Shown: piece by piece, positions 45,429-55,876 of the stretch
Layout of the letters: every line of letters begins with the position of its first letter
Numbering within the stretch: the stretch's first letter is position 1
Assembly: GCA_035270785.1 (NCBI GenBank)
Contig: DATESN010000101.1
Coordinates: 16,030-80,029 of the forward strand
DNA: 64,000 nucleotides
DNA from: DATESN01 sp035270785
Lineage (GTDB): Bacteria > Bacillota > Clostridia > Lachnospirales > Lachnospiraceae
Direction of reading: 5' to 3'
The notes under the pieces: generated by a model
What the model saw: the letters and a program-made list of their open reading frames with translations, nothing else
Told to the model about the DNA's origin: nothing
Databases searched by the model: none
Translations under genes and position numbers: made by a program

Positions 45429-45500
45429 GGCGTGTTGGTCAAGTGGTTAAGACGCTGCCCTCTCACGGCAGAATCACGGGTTCAATTCCCGTACACGCTA
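45429..45500 (+). tRNA. tRNA-Glu (anticodon CTC)
   Basis: A 72-base cloverleaf: acceptor GGCGTGT pairs with ACACGCT (G-U at the end), D stem GTC/GAC, anticodon stem CTGCC/GGCAG with loop CTCTCAC giving CTC at 45462-45464, and T stem ACGGG/CCCGT. CCA is not encoded. It is the only plus-strand gene, divergent from rimP and convergent with polC. Confidence 0.97.
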
Positions 45501-45540
45501 TACTGAAATGTTTTTAACTTATTAGATTATATGACTTTAA

Positions 45541-48500
45541 TTATACAAAATCAAATAGACTAAGTTGATTTGATTCAGGCAATTTTCCCAGTAGACCAAG
45601 TTCACTCATTAAATCAACTACTGTTTTTGATGCCTTTGTCCGAAATCGAAAATCATCCTGAGATAAAAATGGACCGTCTTTTGAAGCTTCAACTATCGCA
45701 TCTGCTGCTTTCTCACCTAATCCATCAATACTGTTTAATGAAGGCATGATCTTCCCATCTATGATCTGAAACAATCTTGATTGCGCCCTAAATACATCTA
45801 TTTGCTCAAATTCAAATCCTCTTGCATACATTTCTTGAACTATCTTCATGTCCTTAAATGCATCTTGCTCCTTTTTAGTAAGTTGTTCTGTTCTCTTTTT
45901 ATAATCCGAGATACAACTTTCTAAATGCTTTTGTCCACGACACATGATTTCATATGAAAATGCAGATGCACGTATGCTAAAGAAGGATGCATAATACGCT
46001 AACGGATAATTTACTTTACAAAAAGCGATTCTCCATGCCATCATAACATACGCTGCCGCATGCGCTTTTGGAAACATATATTTAATTTTTTTGCAGGACC
46101 AAATATACCATTCTGGAACATCTGCCGCAATCATAGCATCTTCCCATTCTGGTTTTAATCCTTTTCCTTTTCGAACGGATTCCATAATAGTAAAAGATAG
46201 ACTACTCTCCACACCTTTACCAATCAAATATGTCATAATATCATCACGAGTACATATAGCTGTAGAAATTGTTGCCTTTCCCTCTTCTATTAGAGTTTGC
46301 GCATTTCCCAACCACACATCCGTACCATGAGATAGTCCTGAAATTCTTACTAGATCAGAAAACGACTGTGGCTTAGTGTCCTCTAACATCTGAATAACAA
46401 ATTCAGTACCAAACTCAGGAATACCAAGGGAACCCATTTTGCACCCACCAATTTGCTCAGGTGTAATAGAAAGGGCCTTCGTACTTCTAAATAGAGACAT
46501 TACTTCTGGATCATCTAAGGGAATCTCCACTGCATTAATATCAGTTAAATCTTCTAACATTCGAATCATGGTAGGATCGTCGTGTCCTAATATATCTAAT
46601 TTCAGTAAATTATGATCAATAGAATGATAATCAAAATGAGTCGTTATAGTATCGGTAGTCATATCGTTTGCTGGGTGTTGCACTGGCGTAAATGAATTAA
46701 TATCTTCTCCGATAGGTAGTACAATAATACCCCCTGGATGTTGACCAGTTGATCTTCTAATCCCAGTACAGCCCTTTACAATACGATTTATCTCACAGGT
46801 TCTTTTTTTCAGTCCTCGTTCTTCATAATAATTCTTCACATAACCAAATGCTGTTTTATCAGCAAGGGTTCCAATAGTACCTGCCCGAAAGGTTTGACCA
46901 GCTCCAAAGATAACTTCCGTATACTTATGTGCTTTACTTTGATATTCTCCAGAAAAATTAAGATCTATATCTGGTTCTTTATCTCCATTAAACCCTAAAA
47001 AAGTTTCAAAAGGAATATCAAACCCGTCTTTATGTAAAGGGGTGGAGCATACGGGACATAATTTATTTGGCATATCAATCCCTGCACATCCTGAATATGC
47101 TTTTACTTCTTTTGACTCAAAATCACAGTAATGGCATTTTTTGCAATAATAATGTGGACTAAGTGGATTCACTTCTGTGATTCCTGACATCGTCGCCACA
47201 AAGGAAGAGCCAACAGATCCACGAGAACCAACTAAATACCCATCCTCAACAGATTTCCATACTAGTTTTTGGGCAATAATATACATCACTGCAAATCCAT
47301 TGGTAATGATAGAGTGAAGCTCTTTCTCTAATCTTTTTTCCACAATATCTGGTAACGGATTTCCATATAATTCATAAGCTTTTTTGTAACAGATGTCTGT
47401 TAACGTTTTATCTGAATCTTCAATAATAGGAGCACATTTATCAGGACGAACTGGGGATATCTTCTCGCACATATCGGCAATTAAATTTGTATTGGTTATA
47501 ACTACTTCTTTTGCTTTATCACTTCCCAAATAATCAAACTCATGAAGCATCTCATCTGTTGTTCGTAAATAAAGTGGTGCTTGATCATCCGAGTCTTTAA
47601 ACCCTTTCCCAGCCATAATAATGCGGCGATATACTTCATCTTCAGGATCAAGAAAATGAACGTCACACGTTGCTACTACCGGTTTGTTAAATTCTTCACC
47701 TAGTGAAACAATTTTTTTATTAAAGTTTATTAAATCTTTTTCAGAATTTACACTTGCTACCCGTTCAGAATCTATCATAAAGTGATTATTCCCTAAAGGT
47801 TGAATCTCTAAATAATCATAAAACCTAACAATTCTAGATATCTCTGTATCTGATTTTTCATCAAGTAATGCTCGAAATAATTCACCTGCTTCACATGCGC
47901 TTCCTAGTATCAACCCTTCTCTATGAAACTGTATCAAACTCTTTGGTATTTTGGGTCTTTTATTGTAAAAAGTAAGATTTGACTGAGAAATCAATTTGTA
48001 TAGGTTGACCCTACCTGTTTGATTTTTAGCTAATATAATACAATGATAGGATGGTAATCGCCTAATTGCTTCCGAACTTGCAGCACCAAGGGCATTTACT
48101 TTGCTTAAATCCTTCGCACCTTCTTTTTCCAATATAGCAATAAACTTAATAAATATTTCTGCGGTTGCAACAGCATCATCAATCGCTCGATGATGATTTT
48201 CCAAACGAATACCCATGGTTTTAGCTACTGCGTCTAAGGTATGCTTTGCTTGATTTGGAAGTAATATCCTTGCTATACCCACTGTATCCACAGACGTGAA
48301 ATCCGTTTTAATTCCTAATCTCATTGCATTTTCCAAAAGAAAACTCATATCAAAACTCGCATTATGTGCTACTAAAATGGAGCCTTGACAAAATGATAGA
48401 AATTCTGGTAAGACATGATGAATCGTTGGGGAATCAATGACCATGCTATCATTTATACTTGTAAGTTTCTCAATATGGAACGGAATTGGTACCTCCGGAT

Positions 48501-50019
48501 TAACAAAAGTGGAATATCTATCAACAATTTGTCCCTTTACTACTTTTACTGCTCCTATTTCTATAATTCTATTTTTTACAGGTGAAAAGCCCGTTGTCTC
48601 TAAATCAAACACTACATATTCTTCCTCTAATGTTTGATTTTTACAATTCACAACTATTTCTTTTAAATCATCTACTATATAAGCTTCAACACCATAAATT
48701 GGTTTGAAAGGACTATCGTGATCCACCGCATGGTTTGCATCAGGAAAAGCTTGTACATTTCCATGATCCGTAATTGCAAGGGCGGTATGACCCCATTTTA
48801 CAGCCCTTTTAATAATATCTTTCACATCTGAAACACCATCCATATCACTCATCTTGGTATGGCAATGTAATTCCACCCGTTTCTGTGCACTATGATCCAT
48901 TCTTACACTTGTAAAATCACTAATTTTTTTTATTCCTGTTATGGAACCGATGGTTAATTCACTATCAAACTTATCAATCATAGTTATGCCTTTACATTTA
49001 ATAAAAGCTCCTTCAAAAATTCCAGCAGTAATTTCTTCTACTTGATCATTTCGTGTAAACATTTTGACGGTAAGAGTATCTGTAAAATCAGAAACATCAA
49101 AGATTAAAATAGTCTTTCCATTTTTAATTTCTCTTTTTTCTAGGCGTAACACCTTGCCACGAATAACAACCTCGCCCATCTCACCTTCAATTTCTTTTAT
49201 ATGGATTTCTTCATCATCAAAATCTCTACCATATATTACATCTGGATTGTCCGATTTTTTGGGAGCGCGCCTATACTCTTTATTCTTAAATTCTTTTTTG
49301 CTATTTTGAAATCCCGTCTTTTCTTTTTTGTTTCTTTCAACCTTTTGATCTTTTGATGAATTCCCAGTAGAAGCTTCTATCCATTCTTTTTCTGATACTT
49401 CCTCACCAGTGTCTTTTTCATCATCACTACTAAAAGAATTACCTGTTTTTTCTACGATATCTGCTACGGTTCTTTGTATCATTAATTCATCATCTTTACG
49501 ATATTTACCCGTAATTGCTTCGCGATATTCTAAGTGAATTACCACCTCAAGCCCACAACGTTCTATAAATATCTTTTCTAAAATATCTAATAACTCATTG
49601 GCTCTTGATTTTGCTATAACAGTGTCTTCAATGGTTAACATAATTGTTTTCTCGTCTGGAAAGTTACATTCTGCTTTTTTGAACATGTTATACATAATAT
49701 GGTCATATTCACTTATTTCAAGAAGAATACTTGTGCGATAAATATCCATAAGTTTTTGCGGATTATACTGTAATGATAACTGAAATCTTTCTTGTATCTT
49801 TATCGTAAGATTGGCATTTGGAAATAGTTGTTTCTTAATTTCTTTTTCTACCGAATAAATAACATCTTTCATAATTAAATTTTGACTCTTTATATAAACC
49901 CGAACAAAATCTTTTCGTTTTGTCGAGGAAACCCTGTCAACTTCTACTGACTCAAATAAAGCCCTTAATTCCCCATTCAATTTCATACTTGGAAATACTT
50001 CAAAAAATAATTTTGCCAT
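45541..50019 (-). CDS. polC: DNA polymerase III alpha subunit, Gram-positive type PolC
   Basis: PolC, about 1492 residues, is the main replicative polymerase of low-GC Gram-positives. In order: N-terminal domains, an OB-fold ('VVIRGKVLRLEKREI'), PHP ('RVELHCHTKMSDMDG', 'LAITDHGN') split by a DEDDh 3'-5' exonuclease ('YVVFDLETTGFSP'), a zinc finger with two C-x2-C pairs, and the polymerase core ('PDIDLNFSGEYQ'). I prefer ATG 50019 over 50034, since AAAGGTG lies just upstream. Follows ispG. Confidence 0.97.
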   Translation of the reverse strand: MAKLFFEVFPSMKLNGELRALFESVEVDRVSSTKRKDFVRVYIKSQNLIMKDVIYSVEKEIKKQLFPNANLTIKIQERFQLSLQYNPQKLMDIYRTSILLEISEYDHIMYNMFKKAECNFPDEKTIMLTIEDTVIAKSRANELLDILEKIFIERCGLEVVIHLEYREAITGKYRKDDELMIQRTVADIVEKTGNSFSSDDEKDTGEEVSEKEWIEASTGNSSKDQKVERNKKEKTGFQNSKKEFKNKEYRRAPKKSDNPDVIYGRDFDDEEIHIKEIEGEMGEVVIRGKVLRLEKREIKNGKTILIFDVSDFTDTLTVKMFTRNDQVEEITAGIFEGAFIKCKGITMIDKFDSELTIGSITGIKKISDFTSVRMDHSAQKRVELHCHTKMSDMDGVSDVKDIIKRAVKWGHTALAITDHGNVQAFPDANHAVDHDSPFKPIYGVEAYIVDDLKEIVVNCKNQTLEEEYVVFDLETTGFSPVKNRIIEIGAVKVVKGQIVDRYSTFVNPEVPIPFHIEKLTSINDSMVIDSPTIHHVLPEFLSFCQGSILVAHNASFDMSFLLENAMRLGIKTDFTSVDTVGIARILLPNQAKHTLDAVAKTMGIRLENHHRAIDDAVATAEIFIKFIAILEKEGAKDLSKVNALGAASSEAIRRLPSYHCIILAKNQTGRVNLYKLISQSNLTFYNKRPKIPKSLIQFHREGLILGSACEAGELFRALLDEKSDTEISRIVRFYDYLEIQPLGNNHFMIDSERVASVNSEKDLINFNKKIVSLGEEFNKPVVATCDVHFLDPEDEVYRRIIMAGKGFKDSDDQAPLYLRTTDEMLHEFDYLGSDKAKEVVITNTNLIADMCEKISPVRPDKCAPIIEDSDKTLTDICYKKAYELYGNPLPDIVEKRLEKELHSIITNGFAVMYIIAQKLVWKSVEDGYLVGSRGSVGSSFVATMSGITEVNPLSPHYYCKKCHYCDFESKEVKAYSGCAGIDMPNKLCPVCSTPLHKDGFDIPFETFLGFNGDKEPDIDLNFSGEYQSKAHKYTEVIFGAGQTFRAGTIGTLADKTAFGYVKNYYEERGLKKRTCEINRIVKGCTGIRRSTGQHPGGIIVLPIGEDINSFTPVQHPANDMTTDTITTHFDYHSIDHNLLKLDILGHDDPTMIRMLEDLTDINAVEIPLDDPEVMSLFRSTKALSITPEQIGGCKMGSLGIPEFGTEFVIQMLEDTKPQSFSDLVRISGLSHGTDVWLGNAQTLIEEGKATISTAICTRDDIMTYLIGKGVESSLSFTIMESVRKGKGLKPEWEDAMIAADVPEWYIWSCKKIKYMFPKAHAAAYVMMAWRIAFCKVNYPLAYYASFFSIRASAFSYEIMCRGQKHLESCISDYKKRTEQLTKKEQDAFKDMKIVQEMYARGFEFEQIDVFRAQSRLFQIIDGKIMPSLNSIDGLGEKAADAIVEASKDGPFLSQDDFRFRTKASKTVVDLMSELGLLGKLPESNQLSLFDFV

Positions 50020-50054
50020 GATACACCTTTTCATATATAATTAGTTCACTGAAA

Positions 50055-51116
50055 TTACTTATTATCATTCCAGTGAAGAAGTTCTTCTCTTAAACAAATT
50101 AACAACTGATCTTCCGGTACTTTCTTGATAATCTCACCATGCTTAATAAGAAGTCCTTCATTAACTCCACCTGCAATCCCTATATCCGCTTCCCTTGCTT
50201 CTCCTGGACCATTAACTACACAACCCATAACAGCTACTTTTATATCAAGTGGAATATCTGCAACCATCTTTTCCACTTCATTTGCAAGATTGATTAAATC
50301 TATTTTTGTCCTTCCACAAGTAGGACAAGAGACTATTTCTATTCCACCACTTCTTAACCCCAACGTTTTTAAAATAAGTTTGGCGGATTTTATTTCTTCC
50401 ACCGGGTCTCCCGTAAGTGATACACGAATGGTGTCACCGATTCCTTGATAAAGCATAATACCTAATCCAATAGAAGATTTTATATTGCCACTTATTATGG
50501 TTCCCGCTTCCGTAATCCCAACATGTAAAGGATAATTTGTCTTTTTTACCAGTAGTTCATGTGCCTTCACGCACATTAATACATCGGAGGATTTGATACT
50601 AATAACCAAATTTGCGTAATCAAACCTTTCTATCATTGCGACCTTATCAAGGGCACTTTCAACGATTCCTTCTGCCGTAACACCACCATATTTTTCTATT
50701 AAACTCTTTTCTAACGATCCGCTATTTACACCAACGCGAATGGGAATATCTCTTCTTTTAGCCACCTCTACAACGGCTCTTACATTTTCCATACTTCCTA
50801 TATTACCTGGGTTTATACGTATTTTATCTGCTCCATTTTCCATTGCTGCTATGGCCATTTTATAATCAAAATGAATATCTGCAACGATAGGAATATGAAT
50901 TTCTTTTTTAATTTCTTTTATGGCTAATGCTGCCTCTATAGTAGGAACGGTACATCTAACTATATCACATCCAACTGCCTCTAATTCCAGAATCTGTTTT
51001 ATCGTTTCTTCGATATCTTCTGTCCTTGTATTTGTCATAGATTGAATTAAAATTGGATTACCTCCTCCAATTACTTTATTTCCAATTCGCACTACCTTTG
51101 TATTATCTCTAATCAT
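50055..51116 (-). CDS. ispG: 4-hydroxy-3-methylbut-2-en-1-yl diphosphate synthase
   Basis: IspG (GcpE), 353 residues, carries out the penultimate MEP step with a 4Fe-4S cluster. It has 'IGGGNPILIQSMTNTRTED', cluster cysteines in 'SCPTCGRTKID' and 'GCVVNGPGEA'. A kinase gene separates it from rseP, where many clostridia have them adjacent. Confidence 0.96.
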   Translation of the reverse strand: MIRDNTKVVRIGNKVIGGGNPILIQSMTNTRTEDIEETIKQILELEAVGCDIVRCTVPTIEAALAIKEIKKEIHIPIVADIHFDYKMAIAAMENGADKIRINPGNIGSMENVRAVVEVAKRRDIPIRVGVNSGSLEKSLIEKYGGVTAEGIVESALDKVAMIERFDYANLVISIKSSDVLMCVKAHELLVKKTNYPLHVGITEAGTIISGNIKSSIGLGIMLYQGIGDTIRVSLTGDPVEEIKSAKLILKTLGLRSGGIEIVSCPTCGRTKIDLINLANEVEKMVADIPLDIKVAVMGCVVNGPGEAREADIGIAGGVNEGLLIKHGEIIKKVPEDQLLICLREELLHWNDNK

Positions 51117-51193
51117 AACGTTACTCCTTCTCCTTGAATTTCATGAAAAGATTCCATCATATTATAAGTTATTTCAATGAAAATTACAATGTC

Positions 51194-51243
51194 ACTATAA
51201 CTAACGAACTTCCATTTATGACTATAACTAACGAACTTCCATT
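51194..51243 (-). repeat. 27-bp tandem duplication at the kinase 3' end
   Basis: Two identical 23-bp copies (51194-51216 and 51221-51243) lie at a period of 27 bp, the second ending at the kinase stop codon. Confidence 0.95.
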
Positions 51244-52553
51244 AATGATCTTCAAACTTATTCTCATAGCATACTAAAAAAGTTTTACTTTGAGTTTCAC
51301 TTCCCTTATTACTTAGGCTGAAAAATACGATTTTTGTTATTGCTCCATTCTTCAGTTTTTTCGATACATCTAACTGGTATTTCTCACCTTTTAGTATATT
51401 CCAGTCCCCATTATTTACCGATACAAAATATTTATAATTTTCTTGATCTATATTGAAAAATATAGTACTTTCCGTATAAAAAATACAATCTTTATTTATT
51501 AATACTTTTCTACCATATGTATCAGAAAGAGAAACCTGTGCCTCATTGCTTGTAAAACTAGAACAACTTTTTTCAATCACATAAGTTTTCTCAGAATAAC
51601 CAGCTCCTAAGCTTCCTATCATAATGATAATGAGTAATAAATACCTTAACTTCTTTTTTATATCCAATAATGACTTATGGAACCCCTTGCCCACTCTTTC
51701 TTGTTCCCGAACTAATTCCAACTTTATTTCGTCCATTTTTTGATATCTTTTCATTGCATCGTCTTTCGTGGCTTTTGCAATAATATGTTCCAATTCTTTG
51801 GATATGCTTTCCTTAATATCATATCCTAATTCAAAAGATTGTATTTCTTTTCTTGGATGCATTCCTGTGGCCATATAAAAAAGTGTTGCACCCAGGGAAT
51901 AAACATCCCCACGCTCATCCATTCTATTTTTTCTTAGTTCACCTGACTTTTTCCATAACTCTGGTGGTGAATATCCCTTTGTTCCAGAATAATATCGATT
52001 TTCCTCGCATACCATATTTTTTTGGTATGCACTTCCAAAATCAATTAATTTTATAGTACCGTCTGGTTTTAAAATAATATTGGAGGGCTTCATATCTCCA
52101 TAAATAATTGGTTTTTGAAAACTATGAAGGTACTTCAATGTATCTGTCATTGTTATTCCATACTTTACTACACAGTATTGATTCATGGGCCCATATTCTT
52201 TGATCCACTGTTCCAAGTTGACACCATTGATGTATTCCATTATTATACATAATCTTCCTTTTGATTCAAACATATCTACGAAATATGGCAATGTCTTATA
52301 TTTCACTTGTTTTAATATTTCTATTTCCATTTTATAACTGTATCTCACCCAATCATCCTTTTCTGTATTTAACCCTATTGTCTTCATTGCAAATACTCTT
52401 TTTAGGCGCAAATCATATACCTTGTAAACAGTTGCAACACCACCGTTTCCAAGTATACCAATTACTTTATAATAACTTTCTTTACTTATTGTAATCCCGC
52501 CCCCCTCTTCTAATATGATGATGGAATTTTAAAAATGTTTTAAAAATCTTCAT
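51242..52553 (-). CDS. Membrane Ser/Thr protein kinase, probably frameshifted at a G6 tract
   Basis: A Hanks-type kinase. From TTG 52411 the frame holds Lys in 'VFAMKT', catalytic 'YGDMKPSN', 'IDFGSA', 'SPPE' and 'GDVYSLG', then one membrane helix (LLLIIIMIGSLGAGY) and an unrecognised extracytoplasmic beta-rich tail. The Gly-rich loop IGILGNGGVATVYKV lies upstream in the same frame, but no ATG, GTG or TTG precedes it before a stop at 52529-52531. An ATG at 52553 opens a frame that meets the kinase frame if one G is removed from the G6 run at 52500-52505. So this gene is frameshifted, phase-variable, or starts at a rare codon. The HRD Arg is Gly here. Inserted between rseP and ispG. Confidence 0.75.
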
Positions 52554-52670
52554 TGAAATGTTTTGAAACTTCTATGGAATGATTCATAATCTGAATTGTT
52601 TTAAGAAAATTAGATGTGTGAAATACATTATATACATAGGGACTCCCTTTTGTAATTATGCAATTGTACC

Positions 52671-52713
52671 AAAAATAAAAGAAATGAAAAGCAAACACCC
52701 TTTCATCTCTTTT
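52671..52713 (-). terminator. Intrinsic terminator after rseP
   Basis: A 13-bp stem with one G-U pair (52677-52689 and 52701-52713) is followed on the minus strand by ATTTTTGG. It ends the gene run containing uppS-cdsA-dxr-rseP, so the kinase is a separate unit. Confidence 0.85.
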
Positions 52714-52741
52714 AACAATTCTAAATATTCATAGCTATTGC

Positions 52742-53800
52742 TTATTTAACAAATAATCTAGAAATATCATTATACATAACAAATACCATAAGCAACATTA
52801 ATAATACAAAACCTACGAAGTGAACCATACCCTCTTTTTCGGCAGATATGGGTTTACCCCTAAACAACTCAATAATCATAAAGACCAACCGCCCTCCATC
52901 AAGGGCTGGCAAAGGCAATAAATTAACAACTCCAATATTCGCTGAAAGTAAAATTGCTATATTGAGCATATTCAATACAATTGCTTTAAAACTTACTGAG
53001 GCTGCTTCTTCATATACTTCTCCCACAATCTGTGCGATTCCAACAGGGCCTGACAATTCTTTGACGGATGCCTGCCCTTTTATTAACATGAATAAACTTT
53101 TATAAGTCATTTTAATCGTATACCGAACTTCGAAATAAGCATTTTTAATAATATCTATTGCATTTCCTTTTTCGTATGTTCCAAAACCTTGAAAACCAAT
53201 ATAAAAACGATCTGTTTCTTCATCATATTTGGGAGTGATAATGGTCTTGATTTTTTCTCCATTGCGCTTATATACAATTGTTATATTTTCCCCTTCATTC
53301 ATCATGGAAACCAAACTAACTTCCCGATACAAATAGACCTTTTCGCCATTCATACTAATAATCTTATCTCCAGATTGCATTCCCGCAGCTTCCGCTGGAT
53401 ATCCTTCCATAACATCACCTAATACCGGTTTGTCTGATCCAATACTTCCCACCATGAAAAGAGAAAGAATAAACGCTAAAATAAAATTGAACAATGGTCC
53501 TGCAATGACAGTCGCAATTCTAGCTCCTACTTTTGCATTTGGAAACGCACCTATTTGCTCTCCTTTATCACCTTTTTTTTCATAAAGCCCATCATCGCCT
53601 TCAAACATACAAGCTCCACCAATGGGTAAAAGCCTTAATACATATTTTGTTCCGCCTTTTGTAAACTTAAAAAGTGCCGGACCCATACCGACTGCAAATT
53701 CAACTACTGTAATTCCATTTGCCTTTGCCAGCAAAAAATGCCCAAACTCGTGAGCTGTAACGATAACTCCAAATATTAATAAAAACAATACGATTTGCAT
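52742..53800 (-). CDS. rseP: Site-2 protease RseP (RIP metalloprotease)
   Basis: A 352-residue membrane zinc protease: 'HEFGH' in the first helix, a PDZ domain around 120-185 ('YPAEAAGMQSGDKIISMNG'), and the C-terminal 'LLPLPALDGGR'. It cleaves membrane-bound anti-sigma factors and leftover signal peptides. Downstream of dxr by 14 bases. Confidence 0.95.
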   Translation of the reverse strand: MQIVLFLLIFGVIVTAHEFGHFLLAKANGITVVEFAVGMGPALFKFTKGGTKYVLRLLPIGGACMFEGDDGLYEKKGDKGEQIGAFPNAKVGARIATVIAGPLFNFILAFILSLFMVGSIGSDKPVLGDVMEGYPAEAAGMQSGDKIISMNGEKVYLYREVSLVSMMNEGENITIVYKRNGEKIKTIITPKYDEETDRFYIGFQGFGTYEKGNAIDIIKNAYFEVRYTIKMTYKSLFMLIKGQASVKELSGPVGIAQIVGEVYEEAASVSFKAIVLNMLNIAILLSANIGVVNLLPLPALDGGRLVFMIIELFRGKPISAEKEGMVHFVGFVLLMLLMVFVMYNDISRLFVK

Positions 53801-53814
53801 GCTTACCTCTGCTC

Positions 53815-54960
53815 CTATTCAAAATGATTTACAATGAATTCATAAGTTTCCGCTTCTGCTTGTAATATTTCTTCCACCTTAGGGCACATAATAATCTTAT
53901 GGTTGCTCATAGATGCTTCTATTATTTCCGCTATTTGTAAAAATTTAATCTTTTTTTTCAAAAATAAATGAACCGCCTTTTCGTTTGCTGCATTATATAC
54001 AGTTGGTAAGGAACCACCTTTTTCCGCTGCTTCATATGCTAATTTTAAACCACCAAAAGTATCTGTATCCGGTTTTTCAAAGGTAATGTTACCTAGTTCA
54101 TAAAAATCAACCCTTTTTCCTCCCAATGGTCTTCTATCTGGATAAAAAAGTGCATATTGAATTGGTAACTTCATATCCGGGGTCCCTAGTTGAGCCATGA
54201 TTCCTCCATCAACATATTCTACCATGGAATGAATAATGCTCTGTGGATGAACTACGACCTGTATCTTATCTAAAGAAACATCGAATAACCACTTGGCTTC
54301 CATCACTTCAAGTCCTTTATTTACCAAGGTCGCCGAATCTATTGTAATCTTTTTTCCCATGGACCAATTTGGGTGACGCAAGGCATCCTCTACAGTTATA
54401 GTCCTTAATTCCTCTTTTCTCTTCCCTCTAAAAGGTCCTCCTGAAGCAGTTAATATAATTTTACTAACTCTTTCTGGGTTCTCTCCATGTAGCGACTGAA
54501 AAATAGCACTATGTTCACTATCTACAGGCAAAATAGAAACTTCTTTTTTTGCAGCTAATGGCATAATAATATGACCTGCAGTTACTAACGTTTCTTTATT
54601 AGCAAGTGCAATTGTTTTTCCCTTTTCAATTGCTGCTATTGTAGGTTTTATTCCTATCATCCCCACAATAGCCGTAACTAACACTTCCACTTCTTCTAGA
54701 ATCGCAATTTCAATTAATCCTTCCATTCCGCAAAGAATCGTTACCTTTAAATCCCTAACCCGAACAGTCAAATCGGCTGCCGCCTTTTCGCTCCACATGG
54801 CAACTATCTTGGGACTAAATTCACGAATTTGTTGCTCCATTAATAATACGTTACTTCCCGCGGCAAGAGCTACAACCTTTAACTCTGGATTTTCTCTAAC
54901 TATATCTAATGTTTGGGTACCAATGGAACCAGTAGAGCCAAGTATCGCAATCTTTTTCAT
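53815..54960 (-). CDS. dxr: 1-deoxy-D-xylulose-5-phosphate reductoisomerase
   Basis: DXR, 381 residues from ATG 54960, is the second MEP enzyme and uses NADPH. 'LGSTGSIGTQTLDIV' binds NADPH; 'VDSEHSAIFQSL' and 'ALRHPNWSMGKKITID' carry catalytic residues. The frame extends 14 codons further, but the family starts here. Between cdsA and rseP. Confidence 0.96.
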   Translation of the reverse strand: MKKIAILGSTGSIGTQTLDIVRENPELKVVALAAGSNVLLMEQQIREFSPKIVAMWSEKAAADLTVRVRDLKVTILCGMEGLIEIAILEEVEVLVTAIVGMIGIKPTIAAIEKGKTIALANKETLVTAGHIIMPLAAKKEVSILPVDSEHSAIFQSLHGENPERVSKIILTASGGPFRGKRKEELRTITVEDALRHPNWSMGKKITIDSATLVNKGLEVMEAKWLFDVSLDKIQVVVHPQSIIHSMVEYVDGGIMAQLGTPDMKLPIQYALFYPDRRPLGGKRVDFYELGNITFEKPDTDTFGGLKLAYEAAEKGGSLPTVYNAANEKAVHLFLKKKIKFLQIAEIIEASMSNHKIIMCPKVEEILQAEAETYEFIVNHFE

Positions 54961-55005
54961 CCTTATACCCATCCCCATGCTTTTACATGCACTCAAATTC
55001 AAAAA

Positions 55006-55827
55006 CTATTTTATAAAGAACAACGCCAAATAGTAAATAATTGGTGCCGTAAATATAACACTATCAAAACGATCCATAATTCCCCCGTGACCTGGTATTA
55101 ACTTCCCGTAGTCTTTAATGTCATTATTTCTTTTAATTGCTGAAGCAGCCAAATCACCAAGTTGTGAAATCAACGATCCAACAGCTCCAATAATTACAAA
55201 TATCCAAATAATATTCATAGAAATAATTGCATTCTCCACCAGGTAAAGTCCGAATATTCCGCTTAATAAAGCAGAACCCACAATTCCACCTATAGAACCT
55301 TCTATTGACTTTTTGGGACTTAGTTTTGGTGCTAATTTATGTTTTCCCATGGTACTACCAACTAAATATGCACATGTATCACTTCCCCAGGAACTAATGA
55401 ATATCATCCAAACCAGATAAATTCCATTTTCCAAATTTCTTGTAAAGAAGATATAAGAAAGCATAATTGGAGCGTAGATAAAGGTAAATAATGCCGACAT
55501 AACATAATACGCGCTATACTTTGGAAATGAAAAAACATATACAAGCATATGCATCATCATGGTTAATATAATTACCATCACAATATATTTCCAATCCATT
55601 GAACACCGGATCACTCCATAGTAAGCCACTATTCCTAAACAGCCCACTATTTCTAATCCATTTAAAAATTTACCTATCGTATGCACTTTCGTTGCTTTTG
55701 TTAATTCAATGAACGCTATTAGTGATATAATCAGTAAAATAAGTTCTAATAACAATCCACCTTTTAATATAGTTGCCAAAGTAATTATTACTAACACAAA
55801 ACTACTTAGTATTCTTGTAAGAAACAT
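55006..55827 (-). CDS. cdsA: Phosphatidate cytidylyltransferase
   Basis: CdsA, 273 residues, is a polytopic membrane enzyme with the signature 'SQLGDLAASAIKR' and 'DYGKLIPGHGGIMDRFDS' near the C-terminus. It makes CDP-diacylglycerol for PgsA. It sits between uppS and dxr. Confidence 0.96.
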   Translation of the reverse strand: MFLTRILSSFVLVIITLATILKGGLLLELILLIISLIAFIELTKATKVHTIGKFLNGLEIVGCLGIVAYYGVIRCSMDWKYIVMVIILTMMMHMLVYVFSFPKYSAYYVMSALFTFIYAPIMLSYIFFTRNLENGIYLVWMIFISSWGSDTCAYLVGSTMGKHKLAPKLSPKKSIEGSIGGIVGSALLSGIFGLYLVENAIISMNIIWIFVIIGAVGSLISQLGDLAASAIKRNNDIKDYGKLIPGHGGIMDRFDSVIFTAPIIYYLALFFIK

Positions 55828-55876
55828 TTGTATCCCCCATTTGCATTCTATCGTCCTTATTATAACTCAAACAAAC

